DNA from: Pseudomonadota bacterium
GTDB lineage: Bacteria > Pseudomonadota > Gammaproteobacteria > Xanthomonadales > Rhodanobacteraceae
DNA: 64,000 bases
Assembly (NCBI GenBank): GCA_021795435.1
Contig: JAJYPJ010000004.1
Coordinates: 1 to 64,000, forward strand
Direction of reading: 5' to 3'
Both the position numbers and the translations under genes were made by a program. Below, piece after piece: positions 7,701 to 16,615 of the stretch; positions within the stretch are counted from its first letter, which is position 1; every line of letters starts with the position of its first letter. The notes beneath the pieces were generated by a model that saw only the letters and a program-made list of their open reading frames with translations, was not told the origin of the DNA and did not search any database.

Positions 7701-10020
7701 AGTGCCGGGGAATGCCGTGCGGCAAGGACAGGATCCGGGCCCCCGCGGGCAGCGCTATGTCAACGAGCCTCGGATCGCGCTGCAGCAGGTTGATCTCGTC
7801 GCCCAGGATGTGGGCGGCTTCGATGAGCATCGTGTCGGACTTGCTTTCATCACGCCGGCGGTGCGCGGGGCCTGCAGGCAACGAGCGCTCGTCGTCCTGA
7901 AGTCCGTCATCACGTGCGCTGCTCGGCTCCGCGGGCGACGCCGATGAACTCCGCGCGGGCGCCGGGGCCGCGCGGCCCGGGTGCCGCGCATCCTCGATGG
8001 CCTTTTCGCGATCGCGGAATTGCTTTTGCAGGGCATCCTGCTGCGTCCTCTCACGCTCGCGAACTGCATAATTCAGCGAAATGCTGGTCTGCGACTGCAG
8101 TTTCTTGATTTCGGCGATTTCCTGGAGCATGAGCTGCCAGGCCGGCGACTTGGCAGTGCGGGCATCGTGTTCCCGGATCAGCATCGGCAAAAGCGGTTTG
8201 AGGTCCGCCACGGGCTTGTAGGGAGCTGGCTTGATCTGGCTCCACGGCAAGGCATAAGGATTGCTCGATTCGCCAAACTGGCTGGAATCGATCGTGTAGG
8301 GGAATTCGATGTCCGGCGTCACGCCGCGGAGCTGGGTCGAGCCGCCATTGACCCGGAAAAACTCCGCGATCGTCATGTGCAGGTCGCCCAACTTGGCGTG
8401 AGGCGTGCCGGCCATGCGGTCCAGGCTGACCAGATTCTGCACCGTGCCCTTGCCGTACGTGTTGGAACCGATGATCAGCGCACGCCCGTAGTCCTGCATC
8501 GCCGCCGCAAAGATCTCGGAAGCCGAGGCCGAGGCACGATTCACCAGGACGGCCAGCGGGCCATTCCAGACGCGCGATTGATCGCTGTCCTGCTCGTCAA
8601 CCTGGCCGTTGCTTTCGCGGACCTGCACGATCGGTCCCTTGCCGATGAACAGGCCTGACAATTCGGTCGCTTCGGTCAGCGATCCGCCGCCATTGTTGCG
8701 CAAGTCCATGATGACGCCGTCGACCTTGTCCTTTTTCAGCTCAACCAGCAGCTTGGCGACATCCCGGGTCGCGCTCCGGTAGTTTGGATCACCCTTCCGC
8801 CGCGCGGCAAAATCCTCGTAGAAGGCCGGGAGCGAAATCACGCCGATGCGATATGCCTGCCCACGGTCGCGCACGTTGATGATGGACTTCTTCGCAGCCT
8901 GCTCCTCGATCGTCACCTTCTTGCGGGTCAGGGTGATGAGCTCGTGCTTCGCGTCCGGACCGGCATCACCCGGGATCACCTCCAGCCTTACCACGGTGTT
9001 CTTCTTGCCTCGGATCAACGCAACCACGTCGTCGAGGCGCCAGCCGACGACATCCACCATCGGGCACTTGAGACCCTGCGCCACTCCGACGATCCGGTCG
9101 CCAACGCGCAGCTTGGAGCGCGACGCGGGTCCACCCGGCACGATCTGGGCAATGCTGGTGTAATCGTCGCGCCGTTCCAGCACGGCACCGATCCCCTCCA
9201 GCGAGAGATTCATCGAAATGTCGAAATTCTCGCTGGCGCGCGGTCCGAAATAATTGGTATGGGGGTCGTTGGCCAGTGCATAGGCGTTGAGGAAATACGA
9301 AAAGACATCCTCGCTGTCGAGCTCGTGCACGCGGTCCAGATAATTCTGGTAGCGCTTCTGCAGCACGCTGCGGATGTCGGCATCGCCCTTGCCCGCAAGC
9401 TTCAGGCGCAACCAGTCATTCATCACGCGCTCGCGCCAAAGGACGTCCAGCGCCGCATCATTGGCGGCCCAGGGCGCGTGCTCGCGATCGATCTCGTAGC
9501 TCGCGTTGCTGTTGAAATCAAATCCGCCCTTCTTGATCAACGCTTCGGCATAGGCCACGCGCTGTGCGACGCTGTCTTCGTAGACATTGAATATGTGGAA
9601 TGGGCCGGCCAGGTCGCCGCTGAGGATCGCATCGGCCAGATGGGTTTCGATCGGCTTGAAGCGGGCAAGGTCCTGGGCCGTGAAAAACAGCTTTCCGGGG
9701 TCCAGCGCATCAATGTAGCCCTTGAAGACCCGCTCACCCATCGCCGGGTCCAGCGGCAGTGCCTCGTAGGAATACCGGGACAGCAACTGCGCCGTCAGCT
9801 GGGTCACTTCGCCTTGCGTCGCGGTCGGCTGGAGCGGACGCTTGGCTACTTCGCCCTGGCGTACCCGGGCCGGCAGTGCGCAGAGGCTGTTATCCGATGG
9901 CGTGCCGACGGCGACCGCGGCGCCAGCGTGCGGGGTGGGCGCCGCAACCAGCGGAAGCGAAGCAAGCAGGGTGCAGCTCAGGCCCAGCAGCGTGGGCAGC
10001 AGGCGCCGGAAGGACGGCAT
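7699..10020 (-). CDS. prc: Periplasmic C-terminal processing (tail-specific) protease
   Basis: A 773-aa serine protease of the Tsp/Prc family that degrades envelope proteins from their C-termini. It has an N-terminal signal peptide (LLGLSCTLLASLPLVAAPTP), a PDZ domain (IAQIVPGGPASRSKLRVGDR) and the S41 protease core. The catalytic Ser sits in SASASEIF and the Lys in NTYGKGTVQ, with the Asp-containing helix between them, all as in E. coli Prc. A C-terminal helical domain with KAIEDARHPGRAA follows. It is about 90 residues longer than E. coli Prc (682 aa), mostly a low-complexity Ala/Ser/Arg-rich tail. It starts 3 bp after lipA and so lies at the distal end of the shape/peptidoglycan run. Known Prc substrates include peptidoglycan enzymes, which makes that context sensible. 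Confidence 0.95.
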   Translation of the reverse strand: MPSFRRLLPTLLGLSCTLLASLPLVAAPTPHAGAAVAVGTPSDNSLCALPARVRQGEVAKRPLQPTATQGEVTQLTAQLLSRYSYEALPLDPAMGERVFKGYIDALDPGKLFFTAQDLARFKPIETHLADAILSGDLAGPFHIFNVYEDSVAQRVAYAEALIKKGGFDFNSNASYEIDREHAPWAANDAALDVLWRERVMNDWLRLKLAGKGDADIRSVLQKRYQNYLDRVHELDSEDVFSYFLNAYALANDPHTNYFGPRASENFDISMNLSLEGIGAVLERRDDYTSIAQIVPGGPASRSKLRVGDRIVGVAQGLKCPMVDVVGWRLDDVVALIRGKKNTVVRLEVIPGDAGPDAKHELITLTRKKVTIEEQAAKKSIINVRDRGQAYRIGVISLPAFYEDFAARRKGDPNYRSATRDVAKLLVELKKDKVDGVIMDLRNNGGGSLTEATELSGLFIGKGPIVQVRESNGQVDEQDSDQSRVWNGPLAVLVNRASASASEIFAAAMQDYGRALIIGSNTYGKGTVQNLVSLDRMAGTPHAKLGDLHMTIAEFFRVNGGSTQLRGVTPDIEFPYTIDSSQFGESSNPYALPWSQIKPAPYKPVADLKPLLPMLIREHDARTAKSPAWQLMLQEIAEIKKLQSQTSISLNYAVRERERTQQDALQKQFRDREKAIEDARHPGRAAPAPARSSSASPAEPSSARDDGLQDDERSLPAGPAHRRRDESKSDTMLIEAAHILGDEINLLQRDPRLVDIALPAGARILSLPHGIPRH

Positions 10021-10023
10021 GAC

Positions 10024-11028
10024 TCAGTTGACCTCGTGGTAACCGGCGGCGTGGGCCTGCGCGTCGGCATGATAGGAAGATCGCACCAGCGGCCCGCTGG
10101 CGACGTGTCGGAAGCCTAGCGCCATTCCGGCCCGGTGCAATTCATCGAATTCCTCCGGCGTCCAGTAGCGCAAAACGGGATGATGATGAGGCGATGGTTG
10201 CAGATATTGCCCGATGGTGACCATGTCCACGTCGTGCCGGCGCAGGTCCTCGAGCGTGGCCATGACCTGCTCGCGCGTTTCACCCAGCCCCAGCATGATG
10301 CCACTCTTCGTGGCAATCCCCGGATGCCTGGCCTTGAACGTCTTCAGCAAGTCGAGCGACCACTGGTAGTCGGCGCCGGGGCGCACCTCTCGGTACAGGG
10401 CAGGCACCGTTTCGAGGTTGTGGTTGAATACGTCCGGCAGCGCCGAGTCCAGCGCATCGAGCGCCCGCTGCATGCGCCCTTTCCCACGGAAATCCGGGGT
10501 GAGGATCTCGATCTGCACGGATGGGCTGGCTTCGCGCACGGCGCGGATGCAGGCGGCAAAATGCGCGGCGCCACCGTCGGCCAGGTCATCGCGATCGACG
10601 GACGTGATCACCACGTAGCGCAGCCGCATATCCGCGATCGTGGCCGCCAGGCGTCGCGGCTCGAGCGCATCGGGCGGCTTCGGCCGGCCGTGCGCCACGT
10701 CGCAGAATGAGCAGCGACGCGTACACACTTCGCCCAGGATCATGAACGTGGCGGTCCCCTTGTGGAAGCATTCGTGGATGTTGGGGCACGACGCTTCCTC
10801 GCAGACGGTCACCAAGGCGCTGTCCCGCAAGCGCGACTTCAGTCGCTGGACCGCATTGCCTTGCGGCAGGCGGACGCGGATCCAGGACGGCTTGCGTAGC
10901 GGCTCCGCGGGCTGGAAGTGGGCACGATTGCCGGCAATCTTGTCGGCACCCACCAGACCCTGGCCGGGCACCAGTGCGTCCGCTTCGGCGGCAGCGTCCA
11001 CGCGGGCGGGGATGATCTTGTCTGTCAT
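10024..11028 (-). CDS. lipA: Lipoyl synthase
   Basis: Radical-SAM enzyme that inserts two sulfurs into protein-bound octanoate to form lipoate. The 334-aa product has the auxiliary cluster motif [12 protein letters not shown], the radical-SAM [10 protein letters not shown] and the C-terminal RSSYHA, whose Ser ligates the auxiliary cluster. The track's start at 11202 is too early; the ATG at 11028 ([10 protein letters not shown]) overlaps the lipB stop by 4 bp (ATGA) and gives the usual length. Confidence 0.97.
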   Translation of the reverse strand: MTDKIIPARVDAAAEADALVPGQGLVGADKIAGNRAHFQPAEPLRKPSWIRVRLPQGNAVQRLKSRLRDSALVTVCEEASCPNIHECFHKGTATFMILGEVCTRRCSFCDVAHGRPKPPDALEPRRLAATIADMRLRYVVITSVDRDDLADGGAAHFAACIRAVREASPSVQIEILTPDFRGKGRMQRALDALDSALPDVFNHNLETVPALYREVRPGADYQWSLDLLKTFKARHPGIATKSGIMLGLGETREQVMATLEDLRRHDVDMVTIGQYLQPSPHHHPVLRYWTPEEFDELHRAGMALGFRHVASGPLVRSSYHADAQAHAAGYHEVN

Positions 11029-11705
11029 GATTCCAAGGATTCCGGCACGTCGGTCGGTGCGGGCAGGATCGGCGAGGCCGCCGATGCGCGCAACCCGAAT
11101 TGGGAACAAAGATTCTCGGCCAGCGTGGCCTCGACCGCCTCGACCGAGGCCGGCCCGCCCAAGTCGCTGACCTGGGTGACCGCCAGGCCGCGGTAGCCGC
11201 ACGGATTGATGCGCCCAAAGGGCTCGAGGTCCATGACCACGTTGAATGCCAGGCCATGAAAGCTGCAGCCTCGCCGCACCCGCAGGCCCAGCGCGCCGAT
11301 CTTGGCGTCGGCCACGTACACACCGGGCGCGCCGTCCCGCCGCTTACCCTCGATGTTCCAGCCGGCGAGCGTATCGATCATGGCTTGCTCGATGCGCGTG
11401 ACCAGATCGCGGATGCCAATCCCCAGCCGCCGCAAATCCAGCAGTGGATAGCCCACGATCTGCCCCGGTCCGTGGTAGGTGACCTGGCCACCGCGCTCGA
11501 CCTTGATGACCGGAATGTCGCCGGGGGCAAGCACATGCTCCATTCGCCCCGCCTGGCCCAGCGTGAATACCGGCTCGTGCTGCAACAGCCAGAGTTCGTC
11601 CGGGGTGTCGGGGGTCCGCGCATCGGTGAACGCGCGCATGGCACGCCATACCGGCTCGTAGGGCCGGCATCCCAGTCGACGGACGCGGAGGATCGGTTCA
11701 CTCAT
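11025..11705 (-). CDS. lipB: Octanoyl-[ACP]:protein N-octanoyltransferase
   Basis: Transfers octanoate from ACP to the lipoyl domains of E2/GcvH proteins; LipA then sulfurates it. The 226-aa product shows [30 protein letters not shown] and the catalytic Cys in INPCGYRG, plus the Lys of KIGALG. I start at the ATG at 11705 ([10 protein letters not shown]); the longer track start adds 64 non-homologous residues. Translationally coupled to lipA. An 79-bp gap separates it from the upstream ybeD homologue. Confidence 0.97.
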   Translation of the reverse strand: MSEPILRVRRLGCRPYEPVWRAMRAFTDARTPDTPDELWLLQHEPVFTLGQAGRMEHVLAPGDIPVIKVERGGQVTYHGPGQIVGYPLLDLRRLGIGIRDLVTRIEQAMIDTLAGWNIEGKRRDGAPGVYVADAKIGALGLRVRRGCSFHGLAFNVVMDLEPFGRINPCGYRGLAVTQVSDLGGPASVEAVEATLAENLCSQFGLRASAASPILPAPTDVPESLES

Positions 11706-11784
11706 GGGCTGCGCCGCCGCACGTGCGTACGGCGAATCGCCAAGTGTACCTCCAGCCCGGAAATCATGCGTTGAATTCCCGTAA

Positions 11785-12075
11785 TCACAGCGTGTAGCGG
11801 ATGTCGGGGTCAGCGCGCAGGACGGCGTGGGCCCGCTCGTACTCGGCACGCGATGCGGCGAAGAAGCGGACCCGCACCGCGATGTACTGGCCTGCACGGG
11901 AGGGCCGCACGCTCACCGAGTCCTCGACGACGCTCAGGCCAGCCTCATGCCGCAACAGGCCCGGCACGCGTGCCTCCAGCCCGACGCCAGCGCGGCCCAT
12001 TGCCGCGATCTCGAACTCCCCGGGGAAGTGAAAGCCATCCCCCGGCAGCAGCGCGCAGGCGGCGTCGCTGTTCAC
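11785..12075 (-). CDS. ybeD: YbeD/DUF493 family protein
   Basis: A 96-aa ACT-like-fold protein of the YbeD family. The N-terminus has [16 protein letters not shown], matching the usual phi-x-FPxxFxhKhhG pattern, and the centre has [17 protein letters not shown], matching SxxGKYxSVTVTI-type strands. The GTG at 12075 is chosen because it overlaps the upstream dac stop by 4 bp (GTGA) and yields family length; the track's ATG at 12150 lies inside dac. YbeD sits between dacA and lipB in E. coli, and the same order here supports the assignment. Function remains unknown. Confidence 0.88.
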   Translation of the reverse strand: MNSDAACALLPGDGFHFPGEFEIAAMGRAGVGLEARVPGLLRHEAGLSVVEDSVSVRPSRAGQYIAVRVRFFAASRAEYERAHAVLRADPDIRYTL

Positions 12076-13337
12076 GACTTCGTCCCTGCGGGCGCCGGCG
12101 CAGGATTGGCCCCCTTGCTGCCCGACCACCATAGCCTCAGGCTGTCCCATAGGCGTCCGGCCCAGCCAGCCTCGGGAACCGCCTGCAGGGCGACCAGCGG
12201 CGCCTGGGCCAGGAGCTTGCCATCAAGGCTGACCTCCAGCGTGCCAATACGCTCACCCTTGCGGAACGGCGCGATCAGGAGCGCGGGGATGCGCATGCTG
12301 GCCTTCAGATCCCGGTAATGGCCTCGCGGGATGGTGACCTCGACGGGAGCCGCGACGCCGACCTGCAGATGGTCGCGCGAGCCCTTCCATAACCTTGGCT
12401 CGGCCAGGACTTTGCCGGCCGGATAAAGCGTGTGCGTCGCGAAGAAGTGGAATCCGTAGTTGAAGAGCGCATCGTCCTGGGTCGCGGCATCGGCAAGGCT
12501 GCCGGTTCGCATGACGACGGCGATCAGTCGCTGGCCATCGCGCTTCGCCGATGCGACCAGGCAAAAGCCCGCCTCAGCGGTACTGCCGGTCTTGAGTCCG
12601 TCGACGGAAGGGTCGCGATACAACAGCAGGTTGCGATTGGCCTGCTTGATACCGTCGATGGTGTAGGACGGAATCTTGTAGACCTGGTAGTACTGGGGGA
12701 AGTCATGGATCAGCGCACGTGCAAGCAGGGCAAGGTCGTAGGCCGTGACGTAAAGATCGGGTTTGGGATAGCCGCTGGCATTCGAGAAATGCGACCCCCG
12801 CATGCCCAGACGCTGCGCATACGCATTCATGAGCTGGACGAAGGCACCCTCGGTTCCGGCAACGTGCTCGGACAGCGCGATGGCCGCATCGTTGCCGGAT
12901 TGCACGATCATGCCCTTGTAGACTTCCGACAAGGGGTAGTACTGGTGCAACTTGAGAAAACTGGTCGACCCATCCGTGCCGGCACCGCCCTTCTGCCACG
13001 CATGCTTGCTGATGTAGACCTTGTCATCCCAGTGGACCTTGCCGGCTGCCAAAGCCGAATCGACCACATAGGCGGTCATCAGCTTGGTCAGTGAGGCGGG
13101 CGGGAGGCGCTCATGCATGCCCTTGTGCGCGATGATCTGGCCGGTCTCGTAATCCATCAGCACATAGGACGGCGACTGGATCGCGGGCGGCGGCGGGGTC
13201 GGCATCTGGGGAATGGCCAGGGTCGGCCGCGGGGGCATGGGCACGGCGGCGCTGGGTACCTGCTGCGCCCCGGCGGCTCCCGCGCACAGGAACAAGCCGA
13301 GAATGAGGGGACTGAGGAAGGGGCGATGCTGATTCAT
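12072..13337 (-). CDS. dacC: D-alanyl-D-alanine carboxypeptidase (PBP5/6 type)
   Basis: A 421-aa low-molecular-mass penicillin-binding protein that trims the terminal D-Ala of peptidoglycan pentapeptides. It has a signal peptide (LILGLFLCAGAAGAQQ), a Pro-rich linker, and the active-site triad SLTK, SGN and KTGS in order, followed by the PBP5 C-terminal beta domain. The C-terminal segment (WAGRLWDSLRLWWSG) is Trp-rich and amphipathic, as expected for the peripheral membrane anchor of this class. Whether it should be called DacA or DacC is a naming choice; the family is certain. Confidence 0.95.
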   Translation of the reverse strand: MNQHRPFLSPLILGLFLCAGAAGAQQVPSAAVPMPPRPTLAIPQMPTPPPPAIQSPSYVLMDYETGQIIAHKGMHERLPPASLTKLMTAYVVDSALAAGKVHWDDKVYISKHAWQKGGAGTDGSTSFLKLHQYYPLSEVYKGMIVQSGNDAAIALSEHVAGTEGAFVQLMNAYAQRLGMRGSHFSNASGYPKPDLYVTAYDLALLARALIHDFPQYYQVYKIPSYTIDGIKQANRNLLLYRDPSVDGLKTGSTAEAGFCLVASAKRDGQRLIAVVMRTGSLADAATQDDALFNYGFHFFATHTLYPAGKVLAEPRLWKGSRDHLQVGVAAPVEVTIPRGHYRDLKASMRIPALLIAPFRKGERIGTLEVSLDGKLLAQAPLVALQAVPEAGWAGRLWDSLRLWWSGSKGANPAPAPAGTKS

Positions 13338-13378
13338 GGCTGGGTGTCGGAAACCGTCGGGTCGGGGGCAATCGGGAT

Positions 13379-14242
13379 TCAGGGGTTGCGCACATCGATA
13401 CTGACTTGCGGCGTCGGCAGGCCCAGTGCCTCGACGCGCGGCGCCAGTGCATCGGCGGCGGCAACATCAGGCAATGGTCCCAAGCGGACGCGCCAGAAAC
13501 GCTGGCCGCGGACGTCTGTCGAGCTAATGGTCGCATTCTCCAGTCCGCCCGCGCGAAGCCGGGCTTGCACACGTTCAGCGTTCGCTTGCTCGAGGAAGGC
13601 GCCAACCTGCAGATAGAGCAGCGGGTGCCCGCCACCGGCAGCGGCCACCGGCCCTGCACCGGCGCCTGGGCATGCCAGCGCGCGCACGCTGGCGGGATTC
13701 GCCGCGTCGATACCCTGGACCCGGACGATTCCGGTCCCCGCCTGCACGATGCCGAGCCGGATCGCGGCGACGTACGAAAGATCGATGATGCGGTTGGGGA
13801 CGAACGGGCCACGGTCGTTGACCCGCACGATGACGCAATGCCCGTTCTGCAGATTCGTCACGCGCGCATAGCTGGGAATCGGAAGCACCTTGCTCGCGGC
13901 GGTGAACCGGTACATGTCGTACGGCTCGAGGCTCGAGGTCAGATAACCCTGGAACTTGGTGCCATACCACGAGGCAATGCCACGCTGGTCGTATCCGGCT
14001 GCCGACGGCCGCACATGATACGTGCGGCCATCGACCTCGTAGGTCGACCGGTTGCCGAAACGCGACAGCGGCAGGGGCCGCGGCACGGGCATCGGGATCG
14101 CGGCGACATCGGGCACCGTGCCCCGCGGTGCCCCGTCCTGTGCCTGCGCGTAGCGCTGCCCACCGCGGCGCGGCGAGGAAGCACAGCCTGCAAGAAGCAG
14201 CGCCGCGAGGATCAGCAGTGCCGGCGCGCGAGCGTGCCTCAC
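13379..14242 (-). CDS. rlpA: RlpA septal ring lipoprotein / lytic transglycosylase
   Basis: A 287-aa lipoprotein with lipobox LAGC after a short hydrophobic segment, a double-psi beta-barrel domain (GIASWYGTKF, then VRVNDRGPFVPNRIIDLS) and a C-terminal SPOR domain (LYLQVGAFLEQANAERVQAR) for binding denuded glycan at division sites. RlpA cleaves denuded glycan strands in Pseudomonas. The catalytic-domain Asp in NDRGPF is present, but the conserved His of the TAAHKxLP motif is Ser here (TAASKVLP, Ser117; checked at the DNA level, codon AGC). I use the GTG at 14242, which overlaps the mltB stop by 4 bp (GTGA) and leads directly into the lipoprotein signal peptide; the track's longer start lies within mltB. 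Confidence 0.92.
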   Translation of the reverse strand: MRHARAPALLILAALLLAGCASSPRRGGQRYAQAQDGAPRGTVPDVAAIPMPVPRPLPLSRFGNRSTYEVDGRTYHVRPSAAGYDQRGIASWYGTKFQGYLTSSLEPYDMYRFTAASKVLPIPSYARVTNLQNGHCVIVRVNDRGPFVPNRIIDLSYVAAIRLGIVQAGTGIVRVQGIDAANPASVRALACPGAGAGPVAAAGGGHPLLYLQVGAFLEQANAERVQARLRAGGLENATISSTDVRGQRFWRVRLGPLPDVAAADALAPRVEALGLPTPQVSIDVRNP

Positions 14243-15348
14243 CGGCGCGGCCCTCCGGGCGCCACGCCGCGCCTGATCGCGTCTGCGAGCTGCGTCACCG
14301 CAAGCGCGTAGAGCGGACTGGAGTTGTAGCGCGTGATCACCTGGAAGTTGGTGAACGTGACCCAGTATTCGGGGCCCTGACGACCTTGCACTTGCAGAAG
14401 GGTCGCCGGGGTAGCTGCCGGCCATTTCCGCCCGGGCAGCGTGAATCCACGCGCTGCCAAGCCGGCAAGGTTGTGGATTGGCGCGCTGTGCTCCAGGAAA
14501 GGCATCTCATGGCGCGCGAAGACGTGGGCGCGCCGCGCGATCGGGCCGCCTCGCTGCCAGCCGTTCGCCGCCAGGTAATGGGCGGTGCTGGCCAGGATGT
14601 CCGGCAACGAGTTCCACAGATCCGCTGGACCGCTCCCGCTGGCGCTGACCGCATAGGCCGCGAAGCTCGAGGGCATGAATTGGCACCAGCCCATCGCGCC
14701 CGCGTACGAGCCTCGAAGCGAGGCCCGCGGCCCCGGCAGCAGGCTGCGCGGCAGGCTAAGGAAAACGGCGAGCTCCTTCTGGAAAAACGCCGCGCGAGGC
14801 GGGTAATGGAAAGCGAGCGTATACAACGCATCGAGCACGCGATAGCCGCCCGTCTGGCGACCGTAGTACGTTTCCACTCCGAGGATGGCGACCAGGACCG
14901 ACGGCGGCACGCCGTAGCGGCCCGCGATGCCGTCGATCAGCGCGCGGTGACGTCGGTAGAAGGCGACACCCGCATCAATGCGCTTTCGCCCCAGGAAAAT
15001 GGGCCGGTAATCCTTCCACGGCCTGGCTTCCGCCGGCCGCTCCATCGCCGCCAGAATCGAGGGCTGTACCCGCGCATCCCCCAGGAGCTCAAGGATGTGC
15101 GCGCGATCCAGCTCGGGGTGATCGTGCAACAGCGAAGCCACGAAGGCCGCACGCAGGGCCTGCGCAGATTGCACCGGCGCGACTGCGAATCGTCCGTGGC
15201 GGGCGATCACCCGGGGTGCCCCCCCTTCCGTGGCAGGCTGGGCCGCCGAGGCAACAGTTGCGGGCCGGGGCCGCGGCGGACGCGTGGCGCAGCCCGCGCA
15301 GAGCAAGGCCACCAGCAGGATCGGCAGTGATCGCATGGAGCGAGGCAT
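14239..15348 (-). CDS. mltB: Membrane-bound lytic murein transglycosylase B
   Basis: A 369-aa lipoprotein (lipobox LCAGC) that cleaves glycan strands to 1,6-anhydro-MurNAc ends. Family motifs are ILGVETYYGR, with the catalytic Glu, then LPRSLLPGPRASLRGSYAGA and GWCQFMPSSF. I start at the ATG at 15348 (MPRSMRSLPIL) because AGGA lies 6 bases upstream; an ATG at 15336 is also possible. The track's start adds about 67 unrelated residues. It lies between rodA and rlpA, the arrangement seen in Pseudomonas. Confidence 0.94.
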   Translation of the reverse strand: MPRSMRSLPILLVALLCAGCATRPPRPRPATVASAAQPATEGGAPRVIARHGRFAVAPVQSAQALRAAFVASLLHDHPELDRAHILELLGDARVQPSILAAMERPAEARPWKDYRPIFLGRKRIDAGVAFYRRHRALIDGIAGRYGVPPSVLVAILGVETYYGRQTGGYRVLDALYTLAFHYPPRAAFFQKELAVFLSLPRSLLPGPRASLRGSYAGAMGWCQFMPSSFAAYAVSASGSGPADLWNSLPDILASTAHYLAANGWQRGGPIARRAHVFARHEMPFLEHSAPIHNLAGLAARGFTLPGRKWPAATPATLLQVQGRQGPEYWVTFTNFQVITRYNSSPLYALAVTQLADAIRRGVAPGGPRR

Positions 15349-15502
15349 CGAACGTCCTGTGCAGGCCTTCATGGTCAGCTCCGGCGTCGCCTTCCCGGAC
15401 ATGGCGGCTGCCGAATCGCGACGCCAGCCAGCGTAGCACGCGCTCCATGGCCCTCCCTGCCGGCGCCGCGCTTGCGATCTCGGCATGGATCTTCTGCGGG
15501 CC

Positions 15503-16615
15503 TCACCGCATGAGCTTGCGGTGTGCGTGGATCGACATGAGCATGCCAAATCCCGCCAGGAGGCTCACCGCCGAAGTGCCGCCGTAACTCACCAGCGGCA
15601 ACGGCACCCCGACCACGGGCAGAAGACCGCTGATCATGCCTCCGTTGACGAGAACGTAGACGAAGAAACTCAGCGCCAGCGACCCACCGAGCAGCCGGGC
15701 GTAGGTATCCCGCGCATTCACGGCAATCCAGAGACTGCGACCGATGACGAACAGGTAGATGGCCAGCAGCAGGGTGACGCCGACCAATCCGAATTCCTCG
15801 CCCACCACCGCAAAAATGAAGTCCGTGGTGTGCTCCGGAAGGAATTCCAGCTGCGCCTGCGTTCCACGCATGAACCCCTTGCCAAAAACCCCACCCGAAC
15901 CCACCGCAATCTCGGACTGGATGATGTGCCAGCCCGTCCCCAGCGGGTCGGACTCCGGATTCAACAGCGTCAGCACGCGCTCGCGCTGGTAGTCGTGCAT
16001 GTGGTGCCACGCCAACGGCGCGAGCAATGTCAGCAAAGCGAACATCAAGCCAATGCGGCGCCATGTGAGGCCGGACAGGAAGAGCGCGAATCCGCCCGCG
16101 GCCACCACCAGCATGGCGGTACCCAGATCGGGCTGCTTGGCAATCAGCAATGCCGGAATCGCGATCAACAAGAGCACGACGGCCATGTCACGCCAGGACG
16201 GGGGCAAGGGCCGCTGCGCGAGGAACCAGGCCACCATCATCGGCATGGTCAGCTTGAGGAGCTCGGATGGCTGGAAGCGCACGATGCCGAGGTTCAACCA
16301 GCGATCCGCGCCAGAGCCTTCCCCGGCGAGGAGCACGAGGACCAGCATCAGCACGCTGGACAGGTACAGCCATGGCGTCCAGCGGCGGAATTGCGCCGGT
16401 GGCACGCGCGCGATCCCCAGCAGCAGCGCGAATCCGATCGCGAAGCGCAGCGCTTGCGCACCGATCGTCCGCCAGGCCAGGTCCGCCGCGCTGGAAAGGA
16501 AAAAGAGCCCCGTCGCCATGAGCGCCAGGAGGCCCAGGAGCAGTGGCACATCCACGCGGGGACGCAGGAGGAAGCGGCGCAGCGCCACGTCGACGCGCAA
16601 CCAGAGGCGGCTCAT
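15503..16615 (-). CDS. rodA: Peptidoglycan glycosyltransferase RodA
   Basis: A 370-aa SEDS-family polytopic protein, the glycan polymerase of the elongasome that works with PBP2. Hydrophobic helices span the whole length. The family signatures VRFQPSELLKL and FLPEHTTDFIFAVVGEE are present, as is the C-terminal PLPLVSYGGTS. It overlaps the mrdA stop by 4 bp (ATGA), so it is translationally coupled to its cognate transpeptidase. Confidence 0.97.
   Translation of the reverse strand: MSRLWLRVDVALRRFLLRPRVDVPLLLGLLALMATGLFFLSSAADLAWRTIGAQALRFAIGFALLLGIARVPPAQFRRWTPWLYLSSVLMLVLVLLAGEGSGADRWLNLGIVRFQPSELLKLTMPMMVAWFLAQRPLPPSWRDMAVVLLLIAIPALLIAKQPDLGTAMLVVAAGGFALFLSGLTWRRIGLMFALLTLLAPLAWHHMHDYQRERVLTLLNPESDPLGTGWHIIQSEIAVGSGGVFGKGFMRGTQAQLEFLPEHTTDFIFAVVGEEFGLVGVTLLLAIYLFVIGRSLWIAVNARDTYARLLGGSLALSFFVYVLVNGGMISGLLPVVGVPLPLVSYGGTSAVSLLAGFGMLMSIHAHRKLMR

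Noticed and set aside
8944-10119. 391-aa plus-strand ORF opposite prc
   Set aside because: Shadow of the protease gene; no motif, and it begins inside the PDZ-coding part.
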